A stretch of 64,000 bases of DNA from the NCBI GenBank assembly GCA_964451785.1, contig CAYVJG010000007.1:1-64000 (forward strand), read 5' to 3'. The notes beneath the pieces were generated by a model. It was not told the origin of the DNA, ran no database searches, and saw only the letters and a program-made list of their open reading frames with translations. The stretch comes from JAJYSO01 sp964451785 (GTDB taxonomy: Bacteria > Bacteroidota > Bacteroidia > Flavobacteriales > Flavobacteriaceae). The position numbers and the translations under genes were made by a program. Shown here in pieces: positions 36,412 to 45,909 of this stretch. Position 1 is the stretch's first letter. Each line of letters begins with the position of its first letter.

Positions 36412-36555
36412 CAAAGAACATAATTGCTTACTCCTTCGCTGCCGCACGAATCCTTTCGTGTGGCTTCTTAATTCAGTATTGATAGCCTTAAAAGTAAGGT
36501 ATTAAGGTGTCTAGCTAAAAATTAGCAAAGGATAGTAATTTTTATTTCGAAAAAG

Positions 36556-36585
36556 TTGTAGAAGCAAAAAATTGAATTATCTTTG
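36556..36585 (+). promoter_or_regulatory. Promoter of the tRNA-Val genes
   Basis: TTG at 36556-36558, 19 bases, then TATCTTTG at 36578-36585: a full Bacteroidota promoter 20 bases before the first tRNA. Confidence 0.85.
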
Positions 36586-36605
36586 CACCCGTAATGTAAA
36601 AGTCA

Positions 36606-36680
36606 GGGCGCGTAGCTCAGTTGGTTTAGAGCACTTGGTTTACACCCAAGGGGTCGGGGGTTCGAATCCCTCCGCGCCCA
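36606..36680 (+). tRNA. tRNA-Val (UAC), copy 1
   Basis: A 75-base cloverleaf: acceptor GGGCGCG/CGCGCCC, D arm GCTC/GAGC, anticodon stem CTTGG/CCAAG around loop TTTACAC with anticodon TAC, T arm GGGGG-TTCGAAT-CCCTC. The CCA end is not fully encoded (ends CCCA then CAAA). Confidence 0.98.
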
Positions 36681-36745
36681 CAAAATCTAAAAGATTTAAC
36701 CTGACTTTTAATGGTAATTACATACCTAATCGTTTACAAACGTTA

Positions 36746-36820
36746 GGGCGCGTAGCTCAGTTGGTTTAGAGCACTTGGTTTACACCCAAGGGGTCGGGGG
36801 TTCGAATCCCTCCGCGCCCA
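36746..36820 (+). tRNA. tRNA-Val (UAC), copy 2
   Basis: Identical in all 75 bases to copy 1, 65 bases downstream, so a recent tandem duplication. Confidence 0.98.
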
Positions 36821-36823
36821 CAA

Positions 36824-36853
36824 AAATCTAAAGAGTTTTCTTTAGATTTTTTT
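36824..36853 (+). terminator. Terminator-like hairpin between tRNA-Val genes
   Basis: Stem AAATCTAAAG / CTTTAGATTT with a six-base loop and a run of T, between the second and third tRNA genes. Confidence 0.65.
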
Positions 36854-36868
36854 ATTTAGAAATTAATC

Positions 36869-36943
36869 GGGTCATTAACTCAGTTGGTTTAGAGTGTTAC
36901 CTTGACAGGGTAGAAGTCATTGGTTCGAATCCAATATGACCCA
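36869..36943 (+). tRNA. tRNA-Val (GAC)
   Basis: A 75-base cloverleaf with acceptor GGGTCAT/ATGACCC, anticodon stem TTACC/GGTAG around loop TTGACAG (anticodon GAC), and T arm ATTGG-TTCGAAT-CCAAT. It reads GUC and GUU valine codons and complements the two UAC isoacceptors. Confidence 0.96.
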
Positions 36944-36950
36944 CAACCAA

Positions 36951-36984
36951 AAAGCGTTTCAAATTAATTTGAAACGCTTTTTTT
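36951..36984 (+). terminator. Terminator after tRNA-Val(GAC)
   Basis: A perfect palindrome, AAAGCGTTTC...GAAACGCTTT (36951-36980), followed by T. It may act in both directions and also end the converging murF transcript. Confidence 0.85.
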
Positions 36985-37015
36985 ATATACATAATTAAAT
37001 CTGTAATCGCAGGGC

Positions 37016-38290
37016 TTAAAAAAGCCCCAAGAGCCTTTCCATTTGCATCCCTCTTGACCCTTTAATCAAGATGGCGCATTCTTTTAATCGAACTGCTTTA
37101 ATCGCTTTCTGTAAGTCTTCAAATCTACTAAAAGCATTTACGCCTTCAGCCGCTGTCTTACCAAAAGCATCACCACACACAAAAGACTCATTAATGGTTG
37201 ACTTTGACAACAATTCTGTTATTTTTTGATGTTCAGCAGCACTGGTTTCTCCAACTTCAAACATATCGCCTAATATCACGACTTTATAATTTTCCGGAAA
37301 CTGTTCAAAATTAGTAATAGCCAGTTCCATACTTGTCGGATTTGCGTTATAAGCATCTAACAAAAAGGTATTCGTGCCCTTTTTAATGATTTGTGAGCGA
37401 TTATTTGTTGGTTTATAAGCCTGAATAGCTTCTTTTATTTTCACACTATCTACATCAAAAAACTTACCTATACACACTGCTGCCGCAATATTATTACCGT
37501 TATAATTACCGAACAACTGGCTCTCAACTTCTAAATCGTTATAACGCATTACCACAAAAGGCGCCGTTGCTTTCAAATACACTTGACAATCTACATTGCT
37601 ACCTTTACCGAAAGTATAGCTAACTGTCCCTTCACTTTGCTTTACTTCAAGCGGATCGTCGGCATTAACAAAAACGATTCCCCCTTCTGCACGTAAAAAG
37701 TCGTACAATTCGCTTTTCCCCTTAATCACACCTTCAAAACCACCGAAACCTTCTAAGTGAGCCTTTCCAAAATTAGTAATATAGCCGTAATCAGGACGAG
37801 CTATTTTACACAAGCGCGCTATTTCACCTTGGTGATTCGCTCCCATTTCAACAACACCAAACTCCGTGTTTTGCGTCATGGAAAGCAAAGTTAACGGAAC
37901 GCCAATGTGGTTATTGAGATTTCCTTGTGTATAGGTGACATTAAATTTTTGTGTCAAAACAGCCGACACCAGTTCTTTGGTAGTCGTTTTGCCGTTACTT
38001 CCTGTAATGGCCAGAATAGGTAAATTAAGGTATTCACGATGATAAGTTGCCAAGTTTTGCAAACAGGTTAACACATCAGCCACAACTACAACAGACTTGT
38101 GTTGCTTGAGATTAACATCATCAACAACAGCCAAAACAGCCCCTTTTTTTATAGCCTGCAAAGCATATGCATTGCCATCAAAATTATCCCCTTTTAAAGC
38201 GAAATAAAGCTTGCCTTTCAAGTTTTCACGCGTATCTGTTGAAACGCCTTCGCTGTTTAAAAATTCTTGATGTAGTTCTTGTAGTTCCAT
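37016..38290 (-). CDS. murF: UDP-N-acetylmuramoyl-tripeptide--D-alanyl-D-alanine ligase
   Basis: A 424-residue Mur ligase. Its N-terminal domain starts MELQELHQEFLNSEGVSTDTR; the ATP P-loop is ITGSNGKTTTKELVSAVL near 95-112; then the NLNNHIGVPLTLL loop, VVEMGANHQGEIA, and the late DAYNANPTSM motif. It adds the terminal dipeptide to the peptidoglycan precursor. It lies directly downstream of gldJ on the same strand, an arrangement I associate with Flavobacteriia. Confidence 0.94.
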   Translation of the reverse strand: MELQELHQEFLNSEGVSTDTRENLKGKLYFALKGDNFDGNAYALQAIKKGAVLAVVDDVNLKQHKSVVVVADVLTCLQNLATYHREYLNLPILAITGSNGKTTTKELVSAVLTQKFNVTYTQGNLNNHIGVPLTLLSMTQNTEFGVVEMGANHQGEIARLCKIARPDYGYITNFGKAHLEGFGGFEGVIKGKSELYDFLRAEGGIVFVNADDPLEVKQSEGTVSYTFGKGSNVDCQVYLKATAPFVVMRYNDLEVESQLFGNYNGNNIAAAVCIGKFFDVDSVKIKEAIQAYKPTNNRSQIIKKGTNTFLLDAYNANPTSMELAITNFEQFPENYKVVILGDMFEVGETSAAEHQKITELLSKSTINESFVCGDAFGKTAAEGVNAFSRFEDLQKAIKAVRLKECAILIKGSRGMQMERLLGLF

Positions 38291-38303
38291 AATACGAATC
38301 TAT

Positions 38304-38338
38304 AAAAAAACCCTTTAATGTAAAACATCAAAGGGCTT
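38304..38338 (-). terminator. Terminator of gldJ
   Basis: On the minus strand, stem CCCTTTGATG / CATTAAAGGG with a five-base loop and seven T. It lies between gldJ and murF, so murF probably has some transcription of its own. Confidence 0.8.
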
Positions 38339-38362
38339 AAAACCAATACAAATTATATATAA

Positions 38363-40033
38363 CTAATCTCTTGCGCGGCGGCCTTTTTTAGACTCAGCTC
38401 CCATGCGAGACATTGCATTTCTAAATCCAATCCAATTGGTGGCCATATCTTGAGGATAGAAACGGCGTTGTGCCGGATCTAACCAATAGGCGTAATCTTT
38501 CCAAGATCCACCTTTAACAACACGTGTACGCTTACTAATTAATGTTGTTCTGTTTTCAACATCATATTGCTTGTTTAACTCACTTCCTCCAAGGCTATCT
38601 GTTGTGGCAGACACCTGTGGAATTGGCGAATTATACATACGTTGCCCAGCTGACAAAGCACCCTCTTGCAAATAATAACGTGATGATTCTTTATCGCCAT
38701 CACCATAAGCGCGGTTATCACTACGACTATAATTCATACGTAAGTAAGTTTGATCTTCATTAATTGCTTCACGTTGCACTTCACCCGGCAAAGCGGTTGC
38801 TACGATTCGTCCTGTACGCAAAGTATCATATTTGATATCATTAGCATCGACAACTTTTACTGAGCCATCTTCATTAATAGCTACTTGCGTATAAACGTTT
38901 CCACGGTAATAGTTAAAATCATTCATTTTCATATCTACACGTGGTCGGTACACATCAGCCACCCATTCTGCAACGTTACCAGCCATATCGTAGAGACCGT
39001 AATCATTTGGAGGGTAGCTTTTAATAGCGTTAGTCACATTAGCACCGTCACTACTCCATCCAGCTACACCACTATAGTCTCCATAGCCTTGTTTAAAGTT
39101 AGCCAATTGATCGCCCTTTGCCTTGCGGTTACCAGCAACAGTATAGCTACCATCCCAAGGGTATTTTTTACGCCCGCGATAGTTGTTATATTCTCTTTTT
39201 GATGACAAACCTAGAGCTGCATATTCCCACTCTGTTTCAGTTGGCAATCTATAACCAGGCTGTATAATTCCATCTTCACGACCCACATAACCGGTATTTA
39301 CTGTATCCCCAAAGAATACCTCTACATAATCTTCTGAATTACTTCCGCCTTTTACTAAGGAATCGTTACCACCATAAACTTTAGAGGGAGCCGCTAAGTA
39401 AGTGCCAGTACTAAACTGCGTGCCTTGATCGTGATCATACATTGATCCTTCAGCCATAACGCCTGCGTCGACTAATGCTTTTTCATTAACACGATCTGTA
39501 CGCCACTTACTAAATTCTGTTGCTTGAATCCAAGTTACACCAACTACCGGATAATTTTGATAAGCCGGATGGCGCAAATAATTATTAATTAATGTTTTAC
39601 GTTCACCTAACGGGGTACGCCACACTAACGTATCAGGTAAAGCACCTTCATAGATACGTGAATATTTTTCATCTGATGGTGGAAAAGTATATTTCAACCA
39701 ATCAAGATATTGCATATACATGCGATTAGTCACCTCTGTTTCATCCATATAAAATGAAGCAACTGTTTGTTGAGTTGGAGTATTGTTCCAATCGTGCATA
39801 GGATCATCGGCAACACGTCCCATGGTAAAAGTCCCTCCTTGAATAAATATCAAGCCAGGAGCTGTTTTTTGACCTTCGTAATCTGTTACATATGAAGGCC
39901 CTCCGTTTTTGCCCGTCAAATCCCAGCCTGTTGCGCGCGAGTTTTTGGTGTAATCTCTCGAGTTGTTACAACTGGTAATCATTCCGGCAGAAACCGTAAT
40001 TACTAAAAGTTTTAAAGCGGTTTTAACATTCAT
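38363..40033 (-). CDS. gldJ: Gliding motility lipoprotein GldJ
   Basis: A 556-residue lipoprotein with a lipobox at C22 (AGMITSCNNS). The body is a formylglycine-generating-enzyme-like (sulfatase-modifying factor) fold: FIQGGTFTMGRVADDP, TEVTNRMYMQYLDWL, PVVGVTWIQATEFSKW, YRLPTETEWEYAALG and GNVAEWVADVY, ending with KGGSWKDYAYWLDPAQRRF. These match GldJ, a periplasm-facing outer-membrane lipoprotein needed for gliding and stable GldK/type IX secretion. Length matches the F. johnsoniae protein of about 560 residues. It is divergently transcribed from porU. Confidence 0.95.
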   Translation of the reverse strand: MNVKTALKLLVITVSAGMITSCNNSRDYTKNSRATGWDLTGKNGGPSYVTDYEGQKTAPGLIFIQGGTFTMGRVADDPMHDWNNTPTQQTVASFYMDETEVTNRMYMQYLDWLKYTFPPSDEKYSRIYEGALPDTLVWRTPLGERKTLINNYLRHPAYQNYPVVGVTWIQATEFSKWRTDRVNEKALVDAGVMAEGSMYDHDQGTQFSTGTYLAAPSKVYGGNDSLVKGGSNSEDYVEVFFGDTVNTGYVGREDGIIQPGYRLPTETEWEYAALGLSSKREYNNYRGRKKYPWDGSYTVAGNRKAKGDQLANFKQGYGDYSGVAGWSSDGANVTNAIKSYPPNDYGLYDMAGNVAEWVADVYRPRVDMKMNDFNYYRGNVYTQVAINEDGSVKVVDANDIKYDTLRTGRIVATALPGEVQREAINEDQTYLRMNYSRSDNRAYGDGDKESSRYYLQEGALSAGQRMYNSPIPQVSATTDSLGGSELNKQYDVENRTTLISKRTRVVKGGSWKDYAYWLDPAQRRFYPQDMATNWIGFRNAMSRMGAESKKGRRARD

Positions 40034-40225
40034 AATCCACTATAATTTGTATACATTTGGGTTTGCAATATAAAGAATAAACCTAATCCAACAATATTTT
40101 TTTTAGGTTCTTTTAGTCAAAATAAAGACTTATATCAAATAAACGTTAATTTTGTCGACTTAGTATATAAACATAAATTTATTCTCCACTCCTTATAATA
40201 CAAGTGTTTTCCTAACGTTGTTGTA

Positions 40226-43200
40226 ATGATGAAGACAAGCATTTTACTTTTATTAACATTTTTATTTTCTCTTGTGTTAACAGCACAACAGAAAGACTTT
40301 ACACTTAATTGGGTAAACAGTCAAAATATCTCTGTACACGAAGAAACGCGCTATGCAGTTCCGGCGTTTAACCCTGAATACTTTAACTACAACCCTGATA
40401 GTCGTCGATTAACATTTAGAGCGCAATGGACTTCAAATGGTCAAGACGTCATCAAGGCTTCGCTTAAAAATGTTTCATATCAAACTATTGCTAAAACCTA
40501 TCTTACCCATATCGACCTCAAACAATTGCCTAATAAACCTAAATTTTCTTTAACCACCGCCAAAGCTCGGAATTCTAGTTTTCTCACATTTTCTCTCTCA
40601 CCTATCATTAATGACCACGGGGTATATAAAAAGATTACACATTTTAGTATTGCTTATACATTAGGGCGAGCCCAAAGAAGCACAAGTTATTCTACTAACG
40701 CTGTTCCCGGAAATTCCGTATTAGCGCAAGGCGATTTTTTTAAATTCTACATTCCCAAAACCGGTGTTTATAAAATTAGTAAAAACTTTTTGAGTAGTTT
40801 AGGAATGGATGTCAACAGTATTGACCCTCATAAGCTAAAAATATACGGTGATGGTGGCGCCATGAAGCCACTTAAAAACGAAAATAATCTGTATTACGAC
40901 CCCGCCGAAACGGCTATTCAAGTTGTTGGTGAGGCAGATGGTAGCTTTGACAGTCAAGATTATATTTTATTTTATGCTATAGCCGACAAAGGTAATTGGG
41001 ACGAGGACAACAAAACAAACCTCAACTTATTTGATGATTACACCTATTACTACATCACCGCTGATGGTGGAAATGGGCAACGTATTTCAAACTATACTCC
41101 TCCACAAGGAACGGCTTCAACAACTATCACCACTTTTGATGACTACGCCTATTATGAAGTTGACCAATATAATATAGGTAAAGTAGGACGGCGCTGGTTA
41201 GGGGATTTATTCGATATCCAAAACCAGCGCAGCTATGATTTTAGTTTCCCTAATCGCGTTCCAAACTCTCCCGTAACACTTAGTATTTATGCGGCATCGA
41301 CTTCTGAAACAGCCACAAGTATGACCGTAAAGGTTAACGATCAAAACCTAGGGCAACTCAATTTTATGGGTGTGACAAGTGAAGTATTTGCCCGTGATGA
41401 TCAATTTAATGGAACTACCTCCGGAAGTAGCGACAAGGTAACTATTGATTTAACCTACAACAACAATGGAAATCCTGCCGGAGTAGCCTATCTTGATTAT
41501 ATCAATGTGTGGGCAAAACGTCAGCTCATTGCCGGACAAAACCAGTTTATCTTCAGTAATAAATCTACTGCTACCTTAACCGGAATCGGAAGTTATCAAC
41601 TTTCAAACACCCAGAACATCAGTCAAATTTGGGATATTACAGATCCGACAAACAGTAAATCTATCATTAACAATACTGATCAGAGCAACAGCCTCTCTTT
41701 TAAAGCAAGCTTAGGTTCATTAAAAAAATACATCGCCATTGCGCCTACTGATTATTACACCCCCATGAAAGGCAATACCACTCAAGTTGACAATGTTAAT
41801 TTAAAAGGAAGTGTATTTAGGGGTACAAACGGTCAATTTCAAGATGTGGATTACCTCATCATCACTACTGAAGCGCTAAGTGGACAGGCTATCAGACTCG
41901 CTCAACATCACAAGCAACACGACGATTTACGCATTAAAGTCGTTCTCTTAAAAGATATTTATTCAGAATTTAATACAGGGCAAGCCGATATTTCTGCCAT
42001 CCGAAATTTCATCAAATATGTCTATGACAATGCTTCATCAGCTAGCCAGCGTGTAAAGTATGTCCTTTTATTTGGTGATGCCTCAATCGATTATAAAAAC
42101 AGATTGCCCAGCAATAATAACATCGTCCCTACCTATGAAAGCTTATACAGTTATAGCCTCGGCAGTCGTTCAACGGCTTCTGACGATTTCTTTGGTATGA
42201 TGGACCCAGATGAAGGTTTATTGTACAGCAGTGACAAACTTGACATTGCCGTAGGTCGCATCTTAGCTGACGATCCTTCAACCGCCAAAACGCAAATTGA
42301 CAAAATTATAGCTTATGACAGTCAGGCAGCTTACGGCCCTTGGCGTAATAATTTTGTTTTGATTTCTGATGATGCCGATGTTTACGGCTCAGCAGGTTCA
42401 GGACTCGAATTTAATCTCGATGCTTTAGGCGATGAAATCACTGACAACAAACCTTTCATCAACATCACTAAAATTCACAGTGATGCTTATGAACAAGTCA
42501 ACACCTCTGGCGGGCAGCGCTATCCTGATGCCAACAAAGCCATTAACGAAAGTGTTGAATTAGGAGCTACTGTCATCAATTATTTTGGTCATGGTGGGGA
42601 GAACGGTCTTGCCAGTGAATATATCATCACCCGTGAAGACATCAAAAATTGGAACAACGAAAATCGATACAATGTCTTTGTGACAGTAACCTGTGAGTTT
42701 ACGCGCTTTGACAATCCATTGCGCATTTCTCCGGGAGAACTCGCGCTACACAACGACAAAGGAGGATCTGTCGCTTTAGTGACTACCACACGTGCTATTC
42801 CGGTTTCAACAGGTACTAATTTTAATAATCAACTGGCTCCTTTCCTATTTAATTATAACGGCGGAACAGCTTACAGCGTAGCAGAAGCGGTAAGATTAGC
42901 CAAAAACAATATCTCAGCCGGATCACGCCATGTCGTTTCCTTTTTTGGAGACCCCGCCATGAAACTAGCCTTTCCGGATCCTGAAATTGAATTAACTCAA
43001 ATCAATGGCCAGCCTATAGCCCAAGCCAACGACACCCTTAAAGCATTGAGTAAAGTCAAATTATCCGGGCAAGTGGTCACGCCAAGTGGCAGCTTAATAT
43101 CTAATTATAACGGTTCACTCACAGCTACGGTTTATGACAAAGCTGTTGATCGTAGTACCTTAGGTAATGATGGCACCACTAATGGCAACGGAGAGCTTGT

Positions 43201-44080
43201 TGTTATGGATTTTAAAACTCTGGGCAATGTGATTTTTAGAGGCCAAGCCAGCGTTAAAAATGGAAAATTTGATTTTGAATTTATAGTTCCTAAAGACATT
43301 AAAATTCCTGTTGACAATGGAAGAGTTAGTTTTTACAGCAAACGCAATGGCATGCTCAAAGACAACAAAGGCTATAGTGAAGCGATTTTAGTAGGTGATT
43401 TAAACGAAAGTGCTCCTGAAGACAATCAAGGGCCGCTCATCAAACTCTATATGAATGATGAAAATTTTGTTTCGGGCGGCATCACCAATGCCACGCCTTT
43501 TATTTTAGCTAAATTAGAAGATGAAAACGGCATCAATACCGCCAGTGGAATTGGACATGATTTAGTGGCTTATATAGATGGTAATGAAGTCGACCCTATA
43601 ATTCTCAATGATTATTACAAAGCTGCCGAAGACGATTATACCAAAGGAAGCATCAACTACAAACTGAGTAAACTCGAAAATGGCCCACACACCTTAACCG
43701 TCAAAGCCTGGGATGTGTATAACAATTCAAGCACTGCCGAAATCCAATTTGTAGTCTCCGGCGATCAAAAATTAAAATTGACGCACGTACTCAACTACCC
43801 TAATCCCTTTCACAATTACACCGAATTTTGGTTTAATCACAATCGCCCCTATGAGCCACTCGAAGTGCAAGTGCAGGTGTTTACGGTTTCAGGAAAACTC
43901 GTGTGGACTAAAAACCAAGTGGTTAACACCGAAGGATTTTTGTCTCGTGAAATTTCATGGAATGGAAAGGATCAATACGGGCAAGCTATAGGTAAGGGTG
44001 TGTATATTTATAAGCTTACAGTTAAATCAACTTTAACAAACCAAAAAGCAACAAAATACGAAAAGCTCGTTATTCTTTAA
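40226..44080 (+). CDS. porU: Type IX secretion system sortase PorU (C25-family)
   Basis: A 1284-residue gingipain-like protein. Signal peptide MMKTSILLLLTFLFSLVLTAQ (a second ATG three bases on is equally good). The C25 peptidase domain is at about 545-930: YLIITTEALSG, catalytic H789 in NYFGHGGENG, and catalytic C823 in VTVTCEFTRFDNP. The end (from about 1180) is a T9SS-type CTD-like region, NYPNPFHNYTEFWFNH ... GKGVYIYKLTVKS. PorU removes C-terminal signals of secreted cargo and attaches them to the surface. It is adjacent to porV, its partner. Confidence 0.95.
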   Translation: MMKTSILLLLTFLFSLVLTAQQKDFTLNWVNSQNISVHEETRYAVPAFNPEYFNYNPDSRRLTFRAQWTSNGQDVIKASLKNVSYQTIAKTYLTHIDLKQLPNKPKFSLTTAKARNSSFLTFSLSPIINDHGVYKKITHFSIAYTLGRAQRSTSYSTNAVPGNSVLAQGDFFKFYIPKTGVYKISKNFLSSLGMDVNSIDPHKLKIYGDGGAMKPLKNENNLYYDPAETAIQVVGEADGSFDSQDYILFYAIADKGNWDEDNKTNLNLFDDYTYYYITADGGNGQRISNYTPPQGTASTTITTFDDYAYYEVDQYNIGKVGRRWLGDLFDIQNQRSYDFSFPNRVPNSPVTLSIYAASTSETATSMTVKVNDQNLGQLNFMGVTSEVFARDDQFNGTTSGSSDKVTIDLTYNNNGNPAGVAYLDYINVWAKRQLIAGQNQFIFSNKSTATLTGIGSYQLSNTQNISQIWDITDPTNSKSIINNTDQSNSLSFKASLGSLKKYIAIAPTDYYTPMKGNTTQVDNVNLKGSVFRGTNGQFQDVDYLIITTEALSGQAIRLAQHHKQHDDLRIKVVLLKDIYSEFNTGQADISAIRNFIKYVYDNASSASQRVKYVLLFGDASIDYKNRLPSNNNIVPTYESLYSYSLGSRSTASDDFFGMMDPDEGLLYSSDKLDIAVGRILADDPSTAKTQIDKIIAYDSQAAYGPWRNNFVLISDDADVYGSAGSGLEFNLDALGDEITDNKPFINITKIHSDAYEQVNTSGGQRYPDANKAINESVELGATVINYFGHGGENGLASEYIITREDIKNWNNENRYNVFVTVTCEFTRFDNPLRISPGELALHNDKGGSVALVTTTRAIPVSTGTNFNNQLAPFLFNYNGGTAYSVAEAVRLAKNNISAGSRHVVSFFGDPAMKLAFPDPEIELTQINGQPIAQANDTLKALSKVKLSGQVVTPSGSLISNYNGSLTATVYDKAVDRSTLGNDGTTNGNGELVVMDFKTLGNVIFRGQASVKNGKFDFEFIVPKDIKIPVDNGRVSFYSKRNGMLKDNKGYSEAILVGDLNESAPEDNQGPLIKLYMNDENFVSGGITNATPFILAKLEDENGINTASGIGHDLVAYIDGNEVDPIILNDYYKAAEDDYTKGSINYKLSKLENGPHTLTVKAWDVYNNSSTAEIQFVVSGDQKLKLTHVLNYPNPFHNYTEFWFNHNRPYEPLEVQVQVFTVSGKLVWTKNQVVNTEGFLSREISWNGKDQYGQAIGKGVYIYKLTVKSTLTNQKATKYEKLVIL

Positions 44081-44097
44081 TTTGTTTAATAAAAAAT

Positions 44098-44105
44098 TAT
44101 ATTTG
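44098..44105 (+). promoter_or_regulatory. Possible porV promoter
   Basis: TATATTTG matches the -7 element and lies 20 bases before the porV start. The -33 position holds CTTT, so only half of the promoter is convincing; porV may also be read from porU. Confidence 0.4.
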
Positions 44106-44125
44106 TCAAATATTAAAATCATCTT

Positions 44126-45295
44126 ATGAAAAAGATCCCTTTTATAACCCTAGCAATCTTATTGCTGACTAACGGGCACTTATTTGCTCAAAATAGCAAT
44201 CCTAATTTAGGCCCACGCGACCGTGTGATCACGACTGCTGTACCATTTTTACTCGTTCCTGGTGATGCACGCGCTTCAGGTATAGGTGACATCGGCGTGG
44301 CAACAACTCCTGATGCTTACTCTCAACAATGGAATGCCGCCAAATACGCTTTTATCAAAGACGGCCAAGGTGTTGGCATTTCATACGTCCCTTATTTACG
44401 TAAATTAGCTAACGACATCAACGTCGGTCAACTCAACTATTACAACCGCATCAATGAACGCAGCGCCTTTGCAGCGAGCTTGCGTTATTTTAATTTAGGT
44501 GAAATTGAAGCCCGCCAAAACCCCATGGAACAAGGCATGATTCTTAAACCGAATCAATTATCCTTTGACGTGAGTTACGCTTTGCGCCTGAGCGAGCACT
44601 TTTCAATGGGCGTAACCGGACGTTATATACGTTCTGATCTCAAATTACAAACCTCTTTTGAAGATGCTAAAGCTGCCAACTCTTTTGGCGTTGATATCTC
44701 AGGATATTACCAAAGTGACGAAATTAGATTTGACGATTTTGATGGCCGCATTCGCGCCGGATTCAACATCTCTAACATCGGCCCTAAAATCAAATACAGC
44801 GATGCCGGTGACGAAAGTTATATCCCGACCAACTTGAGTTTAGGTGGTGGATTTGATTTCATTTTAGACAATGACAACACCATCGGCACTTACATCGAAG
44901 TCAACAAACTCTTAGTTCCTACCCCACACGACTCTAATGCGGATGGCGTGATTAATCGTGAAGATGACTACTATACTAAAAGTGCCATCAGCGGTATTTT
45001 CTCATCATTCGGAGATGCTCCGGGCGGGTTTAGCGAAGAACTAAAAGAAATCAACTGGGCTTTAGGCGCTGAATATCGTTTTAAAGATAGTTTTGCCTTC
45101 CGTGCGGGATACTTTCACGAAAGTCAAGACAAAGGTTACCGCCAATACTTCACCTTAGGTGCCGGATTTAAATATTCTATTGCCGAAATCAATCTTTCTT
45201 ATTTGTTTTCTACAGCCAAATCTGTCAACAACCCACTTGAAGGCAGTTTGCGCTTTAGTTTAGCCTTTAATTTTGGTGAATCATACAACAATTAG
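44126..45295 (+). CDS. porV: Type IX secretion outer-membrane protein PorV
   Basis: A 389-residue outer-membrane barrel of the PorV/LptO type. Signal peptide ends LFAQNSNP; then TAVPFLLVPGDARASGIGDIGVATTPDAYSQQWNAAK, the signature of the FadL-like PorV barrel, and alternating strands to a final phenylalanine-rich end LRFSLAFNFGES. It collects cargo at the translocon and hands it to PorU. Located 45 bases downstream of porU, the conserved order. Confidence 0.95.
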   Translation: MKKIPFITLAILLLTNGHLFAQNSNPNLGPRDRVITTAVPFLLVPGDARASGIGDIGVATTPDAYSQQWNAAKYAFIKDGQGVGISYVPYLRKLANDINVGQLNYYNRINERSAFAASLRYFNLGEIEARQNPMEQGMILKPNQLSFDVSYALRLSEHFSMGVTGRYIRSDLKLQTSFEDAKAANSFGVDISGYYQSDEIRFDDFDGRIRAGFNISNIGPKIKYSDAGDESYIPTNLSLGGGFDFILDNDNTIGTYIEVNKLLVPTPHDSNADGVINREDDYYTKSAISGIFSSFGDAPGGFSEELKEINWALGAEYRFKDSFAFRAGYFHESQDKGYRQYFTLGAGFKYSIAEINLSYLFSTAKSVNNPLEGSLRFSLAFNFGESYNN

Positions 45296-45334
45296 ATAGC
45301 TCAATAAGTAAAGAATTTTTCATATCTTTAAGGT

Positions 45335-45817
45335 ATGAAAACACAGGAAATAAAATCTACCTTAAGTATCTATGACAGTTTAGCTGAATTACCGGAGTCT
45401 ATTCAAGAACTCTTTTCTGCTGCCACAGATGCTTGCCATAAAGCCTACGCCCCATACTCACATTATGCAGTTGGGGCGGCTTTGCGTTTAGACGATGACA
45501 GCATTGTCAAAGGCAGCAACCAAGAAAATGCTGCTTATCCCTCAGGACTATGTGCCGAACGTACCGCTATATTTTATGCTGGTGCCAACTATCCTGAACA
45601 GAAAATAAAAAGCATAGCTATAACGGTTAAATCTGCTAACAAAGTTATTGACAGCCCCACCTCTCCTTGTGGCGCATGTCGTCAAGCTATTGCCGAATAT
45701 GAATTTAAACAACAGCAGCCCATCGCCATTTATTTTAAGGGGGAAATTGGCAAAATTTATAAAGTAGATAGCTTATCAGATTTATTACCGCTGGCTTTTA
45801 ATGGCGGTTTTATATAA
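45335..45817 (+). CDS. cdd: Cytidine deaminase
   Basis: A 160-residue enzyme. Zinc ligands are in the HAE-like CAERTAIFYA and PCGACRQAIAEY motifs; substrate loop YSHYAVGAALRLDDD and SNQENAAYPSGL. It deaminates cytidine and deoxycytidine for salvage. Length suits the homodimeric or tetrameric class. In Flavobacteriia cdd commonly sits between porV and pdhA; this is my recollection. Confidence 0.93.
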   Translation: MKTQEIKSTLSIYDSLAELPESIQELFSAATDACHKAYAPYSHYAVGAALRLDDDSIVKGSNQENAAYPSGLCAERTAIFYAGANYPEQKIKSIAITVKSANKVIDSPTSPCGACRQAIAEYEFKQQQPIAIYFKGEIGKIYKVDSLSDLLPLAFNGGFI

Positions 45818-45842
45818 AATTTCATTTTAACTTTAAAAACAG

Positions 45843-45873
45843 TTTGAGCATCGCACTTTATATATTAACTTTG
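45843..45873 (+). promoter_or_regulatory. Pyruvate dehydrogenase promoter
   Basis: TTTG at 45843-45846, exactly 19 bases, then TAACTTTG at 45866-45873: a full consensus match 37 bases before pdhA. Confidence 0.85.
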
Positions 45874-45909
45874 CTTGCTGCTTTTTATAAGCTAAAAAAA
45901 TAATTAGTT

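Larger units (their letters stand above)
35661..36485. repeat. Non-coding repeat block upstream of the tRNA-Val genes
   Basis: Several copies of two repeat types. The first is a short hairpin repeat (CCGCACGAAtccTTTCGTGTGG type) at 35661, 35707, 35753, 36191 and 36438. The second is a 102-base structured unit at 35875-35976 and 36310-36411. Segment 35753-35976 is repeated as 36191-36411 (direct repeat of about 220 bases). Between the copies, 35977-36190 has a relic of the tandem unit at 61-62 kb (CACTCAGGATGACGCT). Reading frames in it, such as MINPIQAKRSLG, are repeat translations, not genes. Confidence 0.75.

Noticed and set aside
35661..36485. Possible CRISPR array from the regularly similar short repeats
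   Set aside because: Spacing is irregular (46, 46, then hundreds of bases), the repeats are imperfect palindromes embedded in longer units, and no cas genes are in the window.
36572..36769. Reading frame overlapping the first tRNA-Val
   Set aside because: It runs through the tRNA itself and the promoter spacer, and has no protein family character.
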